A DNA stretch of 64,000 nt from the NCBI GenBank assembly GCA_035048485.1, contig CM068587.1:33341001-33405000 (forward strand), given 5' to 3'. Source of the DNA: Pteria penguin. Lineage: Eukaryota; Mollusca; Bivalvia; Pterioida; Pteriidae. A program made the position numbers and the translations under genes. The notes under the pieces were generated by a model. It was not told the DNA's origin. It made no database searches and saw nothing but the letters and a program-made list of their open reading frames with translations. Position 1 is the stretch's first letter. Each line of letters begins with the position of its first letter. This document shows positions 24,501 to 34,489 of the stretch, in pieces.

Positions 24501-27500
24501 GTTTTGAAACTTCACACACATACTTCACATAAACTGAGGATGTGCACTATTGATTTTAAGATCACAAGTTCAATGGTCAAAGTCATAGTTAAAAAAGGTA
24601 TAAAATATAGGGTATGAAAACGCTTTGTAATGAGACATACTGCATCTTTGATGCAACTTTTTTGTTCAGTAGTTTACAGCACTGAAAAAGTCATATTAGA
24701 AATAAAACAATGACAGACATAGAAGTTTTTCTTCACATTTTTGGGTCCTTTTCATGATTTATTCAAAATAAAAAGAAGCCATCAACATTTATATGCTAAT
24801 TTTCTTAGGAAATATCTATAATATTTATATGAAGGGTTATTTGAAAGTTTCATATCTAAATTAGTTTTGCTGGTCTTTTTTTGTCATTTTGATGTATGGC
24901 AGTTATGGCATGATAAAGGGAACCTTGTTGTATATTTTATAACCAGAACAAGATTTTAAACAATATCTAAACATCACACACATACTACCCATGAGTCATG
25001 GATGTGCCCTATCAATTTTGGAATCAAAAGGTCAAGATCATAAGGCCTTGCTAAATGTATGTTTTCTGGACTTTAACTGTATTTACATCCCACCTATTGT
25101 ATAAAACTTCACATACATAGTAACATACTCCCCATGAGCCGAGGATATATCCTTTTGATTTCAGGATAAAGGGTCAGATGCCAAGGTCATGGTTAAAAAA
25201 AAGGGTATAAAATCTGGGATATGAAAACGTTTTGCAGCTAGGTATATTGCATCTTTGAGGCAACTTTGTTGTTTGATATAATTAATTATGAGATAGAATG
25301 ATTACAGTTTGTTTATCAGTAACCGCAGTGTAAGGGATATATATGCACCATAACATTTTATTGAGAATACAAAAATTTCATCCACATACTAATCATTCAT
25401 AGGAGATCAAAATTTATTAAAGACATATCATAATACATGTAGAAGAAATTAAATTACAATATTTTTCTAGATTTCAGTAAATCAGAAGACTATAAGAGTA
25501 CTGAGGCTAACTATTCTGCTGAATTACACAGTTTATGTCAAAAAGGTGATCTCTTTAAAGTGAAACAGTTGATAAACAAAACTAGAAAAGGAACAATTAT
25601 AAAAAACAATGATGGGCAATCACTACTTCAAAGTGCTGGAATTTCAGGATCAGTAGAATTAGTAGAGCTACTGATTGATAACGGTTATGAGGTGAGAAGT
25701 AAGGACAACAATGGTCGGACCATTGTACATATTGCTTGTATGAAAGGACATATCAATCTGATGAAATATCTGCTATACAAAAATAAGGATATATTAAACA
25801 TAAAAGACAAGGATGGAATGACACCGTTTCATTGTGCTGGATTTTCAGGCTCAGTAGGGCTAGTGAAGTATCTGATTGATAATGGCTGTGAGATGTTTAG
25901 TAAGGATAATTATGGTCAGACCATTGTACATTATGCATGTCAGGAAGGGCATGTCAGTCTGGTGAAATATCTGATTAACAAAAACATAAGTGTGTTAAAC
26001 ATAAAAGACAAGAATGGATTGACACCTTTCCTTTGTTCTGGATTTTCTGGATCATTAGAACTTGCACAGTATTTAATTGGTAAAGGCTGTGAGATGTACA
26101 TTAAGGATAATTCTGGTTGGGGCATTGTACATTATGCATGTCACAAAGGGCATGTCAATCTGGTGAAACATCTGACAGACATAGATAAAGGTGTGTTACA
26201 TACAAAAGACAAGGATGGATTGACACCGTTTCTTTGTGCTGGAATTTCAGGATCACTAGATCTAGTACAATTTCTGATTGACAATGGCTGTGATTTGTAT
26301 GATAAAAGTAATACTGGTCGAACCATTATGCATATTGCATGCGAGTATGGACATGTCAACCTGGTAAAACATATGATACACAAAGATAAAGAAGTCTTAA
26401 ACATTAAAGACAAAAATGGATTAACACCGTTTCATTGTGCTGGATTTTCAGGATCAGTAGAACTAGTACAGTATCTGATAGATAATGGCTGTGATGTGTA
26501 TAGTAAGAATAATGATGGTGAAACCATTGTACACAATGCTTGTAACAAGGGGCATCTCGACTTGGTGAAACATTTGATAAACAGAGACAAAGGTGTATTA
26601 AACATAAAGGACAACACTGGAATGACGCCATTTCATCATGCTGGATTATCTGGATCAGTGGAACTAGTACAGTATATGTATCTGATTGATCCTGGATGTG
26701 ACGTAAATAGTAAGAGTGATAATGGTCAGACCATTGTACATAATGCATGTTACAAAGGGCATGTCAACCTCGTGAAATATCTTGTAAAAAAAGATATAGG
26801 AGTATTTAATATGAAAGACAATGAGGGATTGACAATGTTTCATTGTGCTGGATTATCAGGATCAGTAGAACTAGTACAGTACCTGATGGATAAAGGCTGT
26901 GATGTGTATAGTAAGGATAATGGTGGTTGGACCATTGTGCATAATGCATGTGAAAAAGGGCATGTTAACCTGGTGAAACACCTGATAGACAGAAATAAAG
27001 ATGTTTTGAACATAAAAGACAACAATGGATCGACACCGTTTCATTGTGCTGGGTTTTCAGGATCAGTAGAACTAGTACACTGTCTGATTGATAATAACTG
27101 TGATGTGTATAGCAAGGATAATACTGGTCAGACCATTGTACATAATGCATGTCAGGATGGGCATATTAGTCTGGTAAAATTTCTGATAGACAAAGATAAA
27201 GATGTCTTGAACATAAGAGACAACAATGGATTGACACCATTTCATTTTGCTGGATTTTCAGGATCAGTAGAACTAGTACAGTATCTGATTGATAATGGCT
27301 GTGATGTGTGTAGTACTAGTAATGCTGGTTGTACCATTGTACACTATGCATGTCAAGATGGACATGTCAATCTGGTGAAACATCTGCTAGACAAAAATAA
27401 AGGTATATTAAACATAAGAGACAACAATGGATTCACATTGTTTTATCGTGCTGGATTTTCAGGATCAGTAGAACTAGTACAGTATCTGATTGATAATGGA

Positions 27501-27917
27501 TGTGATGTGTATAGTATGAGTCATTCTGGTCGGACTATCGTACATTATGCATGTGAAAAAGGGCACGTCGAACTGGTGAAGCATCTGGTAGACAGAGATA
27601 AAGGTGTGGTAAACATAAAAGACAAAAATGGAATGACTCCATTTCACTGTGCTGGATTTTCAGGATCAGTAAAACTTGTAAAGTATCTGATTGATAATGG
27701 CTGTGATGTGTATAGTAAGGATAGTAGTGGTCGTTCCATTGTTTATAATGCTTGTTACAAAGGGCATGTTAACTTGGTGAAATACCTGATAGATAAAGAT
27801 AAAAGTTTATTAAGCCTATTTAAGGACAACAATGGAATGACACCATTTCAAAGTGCTGGATCTTCCAGATCAGTAGAACTAGAACTGTATCTCATGGAAT
27901 TTGGCTTTGACGTGTAA
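12278..27917 (+). CDS. Seven-exon gene for a single-pass membrane protein with ankyrin-repeat cytoplasmic tail
   Basis: Joined exons 12278-12500, 13681-13836, 15547-15649, 18075-18184, 20604-20672, 21358-21441 and 25471-27917 give 3192 nt, exactly 1063 codons plus TAA. All junctions are GT-AG and the phases agree (1,1,2,1,1,1). Predicted order: signal peptide 1-17; cysteine-rich ectodomain 18-170 with one N-glycosylation site (NES); membrane helix about 171-192; basic anchor RQRKKR; linker; ankyrin repeats about 297-1063. Ankyrin repeats bind proteins, so a receptor or adaptor role at the plasma membrane is inferred; ligand and partners are unknown. The ectodomain spacing CP-x-W...YHC...C resembles, from memory, short ectodomains of bivalve membrane proteins. 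A 5' non-coding exon is likely, as an acceptor-like TTCTTTTAAG lies just upstream. A decayed tandem copy follows at 50.5-64 kb. Confidence 0.8.
12501..13680. other. Intron 1
   Basis: 1.18 kb, GT...AG (ends TTATAAATAG). No repeat family recognised inside. Confidence 0.6.
13681..13836 (+). CDS. Exon 2: cysteine-rich ectodomain
   Basis: Reads LCFNNLVGCPWALHRDEYGK, then FNPCSGLGCPKKDDPEYLTN and QLYK. Four cysteines. Length 156 nt, phase 1 in and 1 out, donor AAAT|GTATGT. Confidence 0.75.
14430..15065. repeat. Intron 2 tandem array, about 145-bp units, four copies
   Basis: After TCTGTCTCTCTGTCCATCTG come units containing AATTACAGAAAGAC, GTTATGTCTTTCAAACTTCA, TAGATAAACCTTGATGAGC, CCATTGAAACC, TGTGACCTTGACTTTGAAGG and TTCAAGGTCAAA. 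Units start near 14500, 14644, 14790 and 14929. The layout is pearl-like (microsatellite then tandem core). Confidence 0.75.
15547..15649 (+). CDS. Exon 3: membrane-proximal ectodomain
   Basis: Reads PVCLHHSVETTIQITEPLTS then TTWLMYINESTSK. Thr/Ser-rich stalk with the NES glycosylation motif. 103 nt, phase 1 in and 2 out. Acceptor ACCTCTAG, donor AAAAG|GTATGA. A same-length but stop-containing copy lies at 50605-50707. Confidence 0.75.
15699..17383. mobile_element. Pearl-like element with about 11 tandem units of 144 bp
   Basis: Left end AACTCACCTGAGCCAAAGGCTC with GTCTGTCTATCGTCCGTTG. Units repeat GGAAGTAAGTACTCAAGGTC, CTCTACCAAGTTTGTGTTTT, GACCCGATCCATAATCCAAG, ATGGCTGCCATGGGCCCTGA, TTGGCTGACA and CAACTTCT. 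Unit starts fall near 15834, 15969, 16112, 16257, 16403, 16546, 16692, 16834, 16978, 17125 and 17270. Right end CTCAGGTGAGCGATATAGACCCACTTGGGCCTCTTGTTT. This is a common bivalve architecture (pearl / Helentron-associated elements, from memory). Confidence 0.8.
18075..18184 (+). CDS. Exon 4: transmembrane segment
   Basis: Reads DGSTDHSSS, then the hydrophobic VVGALTGVVGLVVVIILVLW and YYRQRKK. About 22 apolar residues followed by Arg/Lys give a type-I orientation, ankyrin repeats inside. 110 nt, acceptor TTGTGTAG, donor AAAC|GTGAGT. A decayed copy lies at 51625-51728. Confidence 0.8.
18326..18775 (-). mobile_element. 450-bp long-TIR MITE, copy 1 (intron 4)
   Basis: CTGTCCGCGCCACTCACT at the left and AGTGAGTGGGGCTGACAG at the right. 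Nearly the whole element folds into one inverted repeat of about 200 bp per arm around TGACGTGACGTCGCC...TAACATTGAGTCTATGGGAAA. Its sequence is the inverted orientation of 34917-35366, with identical length. Confidence 0.85.
18776..20603. other. Remainder of intron 4
   Basis: AT-rich. A possible pearl-like head is seen near 19700 (ACGCTCCCC...GACTGTCTGTCTATCTATAG). No exon-like sequence. Confidence 0.45.
20604..20672 (+). CDS. Exon 5: cytoplasmic linker
   Basis: Reads LANSNYKSVNVELYETASLL then QS. 69 nt, acceptor ATTTTCAG, donor AGTG|GTATGC. YETASLL is a possible tyrosine-based motif, but that is speculation. A copy lies at 54940-55008. Confidence 0.7.
20945..21190 (+). mobile_element. Pearl-like fragment in intron 5
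   Basis: TTATGCCACTGGATTGATAGGGGGCAAATTG is followed by CTATCTGTTTGTTTTTCTG and units with CATAACTTTTGAAGTGTGAG and AACATTGGTTTCAACTTTTA, as in the element at 10640. Confidence 0.5.
21358..21441 (+). CDS. Exon 6: cytoplasmic linker
   Basis: Reads DKNSDPTHSAVSFKVDETSS then NPHQKKAA. 84 nt, acceptor TTTTATAG, donor AGCAG|GTAAGC, phase 1 both sides. No domain recognised. Confidence 0.7.
21830..23620. repeat. Intron 6 repeat array (two interleaved families)
   Basis: About 200-250 bp units with GATGAAACTTGGTAGG-ATGAAGTA, GTTGCTGTTTT, GGGATGGATCCAGGGTAGGATGACATAGGCCCA, AGGGTATCCTCCTTTGATAAA and TCTTAAGAAGTGTT recur at about 21860, 22120, 22340 and 23390, and again at 34500 and 63700. A second set of about 140-bp units (22640-23080) carries GGATTTGAATA-T-TTCCATAGAATTGTTGC, GACCTTGAACCAAGGT and ATCTGCAAGGTCAAGGTCAC. 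Confidence 0.7.
23940..25240. repeat. Intron 6 tandem array, about 125-bp units
   Basis: Units contain TATTGTTATGAAACTTCACACACATACTC, CCCATGAGTTGTGGATGTG, CTATTGATTTTGGGATCAA and AGGTCAAGGT-AAGGGCCTTG. Copies lie at about 23990, 24110, 24235, 24360 and 24500, and again at 24970 and 25100. Confidence 0.7.
25471..27917 (+). CDS. Exon 7: about 23 ankyrin repeats, C-terminus
   Basis: After FSKSEDYKSTEANYSAELHS the frame runs uninterrupted to TAA. Ankyrin repeats alternate between type A (GMTPFHCAGFSGSVELVQYL then IDNGCDVYSKDN) and type B (GQTIVHNACQDGHVNLVKHL then IDKDKDVLNIKDN). Twelve A and eleven B copies make a 67-residue unit. A copies carry SGSVELV and B copies KGHVNLV. The sixth A repeat has a two-residue insertion (QYMYLID). 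The consensus TPFH/TIVH and helix patterns are kept throughout, so the fold looks functional. The last A repeat is diverged (SSRSVELELYLMEFGFDV) and is cut short by a frameshift; relics follow downstream. Antisense frames over this exon are shadows. Confidence 0.9.
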
Positions 27918-28114
27918 TACAATGGATCGTTTGTTTGGATCAAATGTACATAATACATTTATAAAAGGCATGTCGACCTGGTAAAATATCTGATATAGAT
28001 ATGGATATATCAGACATAAAAGACAATTATGGAATGACACCTGTTGATTATGCAGAAACTTCAAGATCTTCAGATCTAAAAAACTTTTGTAGCAAAATTT
28101 TTATTGAAGGATAA
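27918..28114 (+). pseudogene. Out-of-frame remnant of the original last ankyrin pair
   Basis: Downstream of the stop, AATGTACATAATACATTTATAAAAGGCATGTCGACCTGGTAAAATATCTG corresponds base for base, with small indels, to a type-B repeat. From 28001 a frame reads SDIKDNYGMTPVDYAETSRS then SDLKNFCSKIFIEG and TAA at 28112. That frame is shifted relative to the gene. It looks like a diverged C-terminal capping repeat, so the present protein is probably truncated by one repeat pair. Confidence 0.7.
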
Positions 28115-28250
28115 CTGTGTGAAGATATTGCATGATAATTGCACATTTTCATTTCAAGATACACGTTGTAATTGGTGGAAAGAAAACCTACGAGCGATAA
28201 CGTTTTTATGATCTCTGGAAAATGAAAAAAATCAGGGGAGCATATAGTTG

Positions 28251-28277
28251 CGTGTGTGTGTGTGTGTGTGTGTGTGT
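28251..28277. repeat. (TG)n microsatellite
   Basis: GTGTGTG run of about 26 bp. Confidence 0.9.
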
Positions 28278-29240
28278 TTCTGTCTGCTTGTGTGTCCATC
28301 GGAAATTCTTATCTCCTAAACCATCCATCAGTGTACTGCACAATTGTCACTTGCATTATAAGTTTTGGACAGAAGTCACTCAACGTCTTTTTGAAATTTG
28401 TTTAATTGAAATACCAAGAAATGACTAATAGTAAGGAGAATTTTTATCAGGCAGTGGTCATACTTGGTATAAATGTTAATTGTCGTTAGAGATAAGAACT
28501 CTCAGAGAAAGGTCTAGGTCACTCAGCAACTAGAGCTTAAAATACCCCCAAAAGGCATTTTGTTAATGGTCAACCAGTGTATGTTCATAGTCCATATTAA
28601 ATATGCATGCAGCGCAAACTTTTTATGCATCCCTTGTTCTTCTGTTTGTCTGTCCATTCGTATATACGTTTAATTTCAGATTTTCTTAAATATCAGAATT
28701 TGATCATACTTCACTCAACTATCGTTTGGCAGTCGGCTTTTTGATAAGGCCACTTTTAAAACTTTAATGAGATTCAGACTTAATATTCCTAAAAGGGGTT
28801 AAATTTTAGTGAATGTCAACAGGCAATGCTCATACTCTATATAAATGTTAATTGTCAATAGGGAAATGTAAAGGGCTTATATATTTACATTATGTTCATA
28901 CTTTATAGAAAGAATCACTATTCATGTATTTACTTTTTCACTAAAACAACGATTCATAGTTAACATTATCACGTTCTGCGTGAAAAGATTTAAGAGTGAA
29001 AATATTTAGATAAACAGTGGACAAAGATGTTAGATTTCAGCGCTGGTTACTGTATTAATAATAGTATTAGATATTTTGAATTACAGTAAGTTTTGAGAAT
29101 GTTTGTCAAATTTCATTTTGTCACAGAGGATTATTCTTGTAGCTCCAACAAATATTTTATTCTCAAGTGCAGAAAGCTATACCATAATACATAAATTGAA
29201 ATGCATTTTCATACTTAGGTATACATGTATTAATACTGTA
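28278..29240. other. Non-coding, diverged dispersed repeats
   Basis: Blocks such as GGTCACTCAGCAACTAGAGCTTAAAAT and TATAAATGTTAATTGTC also occur around 53590-54580 (CAGATCACTCAGAAACTAAAACTTAAAAT, GATGTTAATTGTCAC). No gene seen. Confidence 0.5.
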
Positions 29241-29242
29241 CT

Positions 29243-29455
29243 CTGATTATATATGTCCATTTGACATTACTGACTATATATGTCCATTTGACATTACTGA
29301 TTATGCATGTCCATTTTATATTACTGATTATATTTGTCCATTTTACATAACTGATTATATATGTCCATTCATATTACTGATTATATATGTCCATTTTATA
29401 TTACTGATTATATATGTCCATTTTATATTACTGATTACATACGTCCATTTTACAT
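29243..29455. repeat. 27-bp minisatellite, about eight units
   Basis: The unit TGATTATATATGTCCATTTT + ATATTAC is repeated with point changes (CATTTGACATTAC, CATTCATATTAC). It ends at CCATTTTACATTATTTTAACC. Confidence 0.9.
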
Positions 29456-30304
29456 TATTTTAACCTTAAGTCTCTCCACACAAGAAGGCGCAAGCGACCG
29501 TCCATTTTACAGGAATGTAATATGTTGAATATACAATATACATTTTAATTCTTTTTGTATATTTTATTTTTTCGGTGTTTATAGTTTACTTTGTTGTGTT
29601 TAGCAACATATACATGTACATGTAATCAATTACAATACCTAATTTCCTTAATCATTCAATACAATTACTTGGCTGTCTGCATATGAACGTACATATTTAA
29701 AATCAATAAAAGAAAGAAAGAAGAAAATTTATATATTTTGAAATATTTTTCTAAATATGTGCATTGAGAGAACAGGAAACAAAAACAATTTTTATTAGTA
29801 ATGAATTGTAATTGATAACTTTTTCTTCGAAGAGATTACAGACTCATGATGTACAAGATTAGTATACAGTTTCTGGTATATATAAATTAAGAATTATAAC
29901 AAGATCTTCATAAGATTACCGCTTAAAGTTTAATTTGTTTTCATATCAGTGCTAAATTTACATTTATTTTCAGTTCTAACTAAAGGAGAAAAGTTTGTGC
30001 AATTGAATTGTAACAGATCTTTCTTCCTATAACTTATCCTTTCCTGCTACAAGATCTACCCGGAATGTTTAATTGTAAATGTATTTTTTTTGTGTGATAT
30101 AACATGAAATGTCCTTATACATATTTTTGTATAAATTACTGTGAAACATTTTTCTGTGAATGTTTTTTATGGCGAAGATGAAAAATCGGAAGCATACAGT
30201 TTTTGTTTTGTCTATCAGTAAATTAAACCTTGCCCACAATTTTTGAACAGTAAAAGATGAGGAATTCATATTTGTCATATGTACTACATCAATTTAACCC
30301 TTTC
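29456..30304. other. No recognisable feature
   Basis: AT-rich; no frame or repeat family recognised. Confidence 0.45.
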
Positions 30305-30690
30305 ATTTGACACGGAGATCAGTGACGTCGTAGCCTTTATGCCGGAATTGATTACTTCAGCTTTGCCAATGATTTATGAAACACAAAGGACAAAAACTTT
30401 ATATTTGACATGTATTTTACAAACAAAGACCTTTCAAATGACACCAAATCAGTGGACTTGTGAACTAGACTTTTTCCATGATATACCGAAAATACATATT
30501 TTGTCAGCACTTTCTATGTCTCATGATATCTCAAATTTACTCAGAGAGATTTTAAAAATAATATCGTTACACTATCAGTGTCAGGACCTCTTGAGTTTTT
30601 CTTCATTTTTTATGCAATTTTGTTTCGTAGTTATGGAGATATTGTGCTTTGTATGCTTAAAGTAGCTTCATTCAGACATATATTGTCTAT
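30305..30690. repeat. Dispersed repeat, related to 1075-1345
   Basis: See 1075-1345. The 128-codon and 88-codon frames here are not supported as genes because they follow this repeat. Confidence 0.5.
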
Positions 30691-30789
30691 TTCACTGTCA
30701 TTCAAGTTTATCAGGAGATATTTTTTAAATGATATAACACAATCAATATCAGCTACAAATGTGGGTTACAAATCAAGAGTAAATTACAA

Positions 30790-30905
30790 TGCAGGGGTGG
30801 ATCCAGGATTTAGTCGGGGGACCAAAGTCAGGCAAGGAGTTTAGGTTCCCAGCAAATCCAAGGCGGGGTCCTGGTGGGAGACCAGAAGGGAGAGCCCCGG
30901 AAACT
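30790..30905. repeat. GTGGATCCAGGATTT-type dispersed repeat
   Basis: GCAGGGGTGGATCCAGGATTT is followed by a G-rich stretch. The head resembles the palindromic MITE (2239) but the body differs and no second end is visible. Confidence 0.45.
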
Positions 30906-31035
30906 CCTGCAATTTGACGACTTAAGGGCATAAAAACCGCCCAGTTGATCGTCCTCATCTCATATCTCATGCAGCTGCTGTTTGATTGAAGCTTCTTGTG
31001 ATGTTGTTTGTATCTTTTCCATATCTTGTTATAAT

Positions 31036-31695
31036 TATACGCCCGGCGTTAGACGAGATGTATTATGTTATGGCGTTGTCCGTTCGTGCGTCTGAGGTCA
31101 TGTTTTCCGGACTTTTTTTCTGCAGTCATTTAAGGTATTGACTGATCGTCAAAAGCCCGACATCACAACTTTTTGCACACTTTTTCATTATGACGTCATA
31201 AATAAATGGCCCGTCAAACATGACTTTCACTGTGACGTCACAATGAAACTACGTTATGTGCGTGGGTAAAGAACTTTATATTAACGAGGGTCAGTACCAG
31301 TACGCATTTGGGTATGATTGCTTTGGTTTTGCCAAAGTTACGGCCCTTGAACTTAGAAACTTTCAAGGATTTTAGTTTTCCAGAATTTTATCTGGAGCTG
31401 TAAAGGTGTTGTATTAAAACTTGGTATATAACTTTATATCAACGAGGGTCAGTACCAGTTCGCATTTTGGTATGATTGCTTTGAGTTAAGCCCCCTGTTA
31501 TATTCCTTTGTTTCGAGGTAATTTAAATATCCGTAGTTTCAATTTTTACTTTACATGGGACACCATATTTTATGGACTTTTTCCAGCAGTTTTTCTCAAG
31601 ATAATGGATTTAAAACTTTATATTCATTCAAATTGATCCCCTTCAAGCTAAGCGACGGGCCTGTTATGCCACGCTAGGCGTTACTCTTGTTCTGA
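31036..31695 (+). mobile_element. Pearl-like element
   Basis: The head TATACGCCCGGCGTTAGACGAGATGTATTATG is followed by GCGTTGTCCGTTCGTGCGTC. Two internal repeats share ACTTTATATCAACGAGGGTCAGTACCAGT (31273 and 31430). The end reads CCTTCAAGCTAAGCGACGGGCCTGTTATGCCACGCTAGGCGTTACTCTTGTTCT, as in the 3' ends near 23105 and 36955. Confidence 0.6.
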
Positions 31696-32021
31696 TTGTA
31701 TCTAGGTTTCGTCATATCTGATTTCTGATGAATTTGCCTCAGCTGCATCTCAAAATCCACCATTGTCTCTTGTTTTGACCAACGGACTTTATTCTAGTGG
31801 ACGATTCAGATGCATCTATAGAGATTTTCAAAAAGGTTGCGACTTGCCATAACATTTTACTGAATTCTTCGTCTCGCATTCGAAGGTACTATATAAACCG
31901 TCTGCAAATAACAATTTACTTTCACGTGAATGTGTAATACTTGATACAAACAGTTTGAGGAAATAACCAAGTTCTATTTTAAATGAAACACAGAATGTTT
32001 TAGACCTCATGACATCTATGA
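31696..32021. other. No recognisable feature
   Basis: No frame or repeat family recognised. Confidence 0.45.
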
Positions 32022-32150
32022 TTATCCCTCACTTCTTCGGGTTGGTCCGTTGCAAAGGTAAAAAATTTGTATGTCCGGCAGATGCCGTCACCATATACGT
32101 GAAATATTCGTGGTGTGACAATAAACAAAAAAAAAATCAATCAATCAATC
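32022..32150 (+). mobile_element. SINE 3' fragment
   Basis: GATTATCCCTCACTTCTTCGGG through ATGCCGTCACCATATACGTG to the AATCAATCAATCAATC tail. It abuts the left end of the mariner element. Confidence 0.85.
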
Positions 32151-32152
32151 AT

Positions 32153-33171
32153 TAGGTCAGTTTATATCGACCAGGTAACACTCTAAATAAGCAAGAGAAG
32201 TGGCTTTTGCAAAATGGACAAAATCGGCGAAATAGCAGTGATCCAATATTTGCATGAAAAGGTTTAACACCTAAGGATATCCATATTGATATGGTGGCAA
32301 CACTAGGGAAAGATGCCTCTTCATATGCTACACTTAAAAGCTGGGTGGCGGAATTTAAGCGCGGGAGACAGAGCCTTGAGGATGACCCCCATCCTGGAAG
32401 GCCTGTCACTGTTGGAACCCCAGAAATGGTCAATAAAGTCCATGGTATTGTTGTGATTGACAGACGAGTTACATAAAAATATGTAGCAAATACAGTTAGC
32501 ATTTCGCAGGAAAGAGTATATTATACCATTCTGACATCTGAGGATCTTGCAGTGAGAAAGCTTTCGGCCCGTTGGGTACCAAGATTTCTGACAGATGATT
32601 AGAAGCACACCAGGCGCACATAATCGCGTTTCTTCAGAGATGTTTTTGCTATGGATGAAAAATGGGTCCATGATTTTACCCCAGAGGCCAAACAACAATT
32701 GAAACAATGGAAGCACCTTGGCTCACCCCCGCCAAAGAAAACAAAGACTGTTCCATCAGTTGGGAAAGTTCTGGCCTCGGTTTTCTAAGATGCAGGTGGT
32801 ATTCTGCTGATAGATTATCTGCAAAAGGGACAAACAATCAATGTCACATACTATGCTTCACTTTTAATGCAGTTACGGGAAAATATTTAACATGGCTGCC
32901 ATTCACGATTGTGAATTAAATAAATTTAGTAATTAAATTTATTGACTATCCTCCTTATCTACCTGATCTCGCTGCATCAGACTTTCATTTATTTCCAAAA
33001 CTGAAAACATCTGTTTCCGGAACCCACTTTCATTTCGATAATGACGTCATACATGCAGTGGATGACTTTCTGAACAGCCAAGAAAAGGAGTTCTTTAAAA
33101 GTGGCATTGAGGCCCTTAAACACCGCTGGCAAAAGTGTATAGATACTGAAGAGGATTATGTTGAAAAATAA
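32153..33171 (+). pseudogene. Dead mariner-type transposon with transposase remnant
   Basis: The coding relic starts at ATG 32214 (MDKIGEIAVIQYLHEK) and ends EEDYVEK at 33169-33171. Recognisable parts in shifting frames: N-terminal HTH with SWVAEFKRGRQSLEDDPHPG and RPVTV; first catalytic Asp in FAMDEKWVH; TPEAKQQLKQW; GGILLIDYL; and LPDLAASDFHLFPKLK holding the last DD34D Asp. Stops and frameshifts occur from the first 20 codons onward, and a segment after the TINVTYYASLLMQL block is missing. TTAGGTCAGTTTATATCG at 32153 may be the left terminal repeat; no matching right end was found. Confidence 0.85.
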
Positions 33172-33566
33172 TGCAGTTTGTCCGACAAAATTCAAATCCT
33201 TCAATATGAGGCTCATAACATATCAATCGGCTTTCACACGGTCATCGGATTTATACAAATTCGTCGCGTAGACAAATACAGACGACTCTCTTTCTCTATC
33301 TCTCCTCTTATTCTCTTATTTAAAAGGGGAGGGGTGTTGCAAACGTCTCTGCTGCCCCCTTGATCCCCCACTGCAATAAACAATGGATAAATGCGTGTAA
33401 TTAAGACGGCTTAATTGTTTATTGTAAATTCCTCTTATGATTTGTAGTGGAATTGTGTACATTATTTAGCTGAGAATTTAACATCAGTTATTATCCCCTC
33501 GTAACAGTGTAATGGTCATTTGTGAGTGCATGCGCCTGTAACAAAACATTGTAGACACTAGAAGTC
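33172..33566. other. No recognisable feature
   Basis: Non-coding; a purine/pyrimidine patch (TCTCTTTCTCTATCTCTCC) near 33290. Confidence 0.45.
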
Positions 33567-34197
33567 ATGCCTCTAGTTCCTCCCGGTATTAGATCTCGTA
33601 AACAAGAAATTCCCGAAATGTTATATGATGCTACCAGGCTAGGGAATGTTGACGAAAGCAAGGTTGGATTCAAAGGTAATAATAATGATAATGATGATGG
33701 TACAGATGATGATTATGCAAATGACAATGAGGATGAGGCTGATGATGATTTTAAATCAATAAATTAGGACTACCTGTATATGACTTAATGAAAATATAAA
33801 ACAAATACCGTTCGAAGAATACGTATGTCGCTTGTTTGGTCTTTCACTGACTAATGACATTAAAAGTAGACCAAAGTTTAATGTCAAGGTGAGAAGACTA
33901 ATATCCAGATTTTGTCACAGAGTATTTACTTGTGAAAACTGAAAGCTGTACTATGTATAGTCTGAAAATTATATTTGAATATAAAGTGAGATGAACAGAC
34001 TGACAAAGTGATTCTTAGAATATTTAAAAGTTCTCTACAACACAGATGCTTCCGATATCCCAGAAATTGTCAAAATATTTGTATGCTGTGTGTATAATTA
34101 AATGAAATCCATTTGTCTCTCTATTTATTCTTTTCCTCTCGTAGGTGAATACGTGCCCGGAAAGAAAAGCCACAGATGGGGTACAAAATTAAAATGA
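33567..34197 (+). CDS. Possible two-exon gene for a 53-residue protein
   Basis: Exon A 33567-33675 (MPLVPPGIRSRKQEIPEMLY then DATRLGNVDESKVGFK) could splice at AAAG|GTAATA to exon B 34145-34197 after TTTTCCTCTCGTAG. This continues GEYVPGKKSHRWGTKLK and TGA, phase 1 conserved. Without splicing, exon A runs into an acidic low-complexity (GAT)n stretch and stops at 33767. No family is recognised. The acceptor is strong and the donor weak; treat as a hypothesis. Confidence 0.3.
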
Positions 34198-34489
34198 ATT
34201 TTATTATTAGTGTATGATTTCCAAATTTCGAACATTTTTTCAGTTGAGCGTAAAATGTGGTACATACATGTATATGAAAAAGCTACCAAATCATTGCAAA
34301 TTTAAACCCACGCTCGACTCGACCATCTCCGCCTTTGAGCTTGGAGGGCCGCAACACGGCTTATGCGGTTTTGCATTGGGTTGAAAGACACAGAATGCAA
34401 AAATAACAGAAATAATTGAAGTTTTTTTTAATCAGTTTCGTGAGAAATAAAAAAAGGAACGGGATGGGGATTGTATATGCTGCTAGTAC

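Noticed and set aside
25940..27150. Several minus-strand frames of 61-114 codons
   Set aside because: Shadows of the ankyrin exon; they repeat with its 201-nt period.
30279..30844. 128- and 88-codon frames
   Set aside because: They follow a dispersed repeat also found at 1075-1345, with no protein family.
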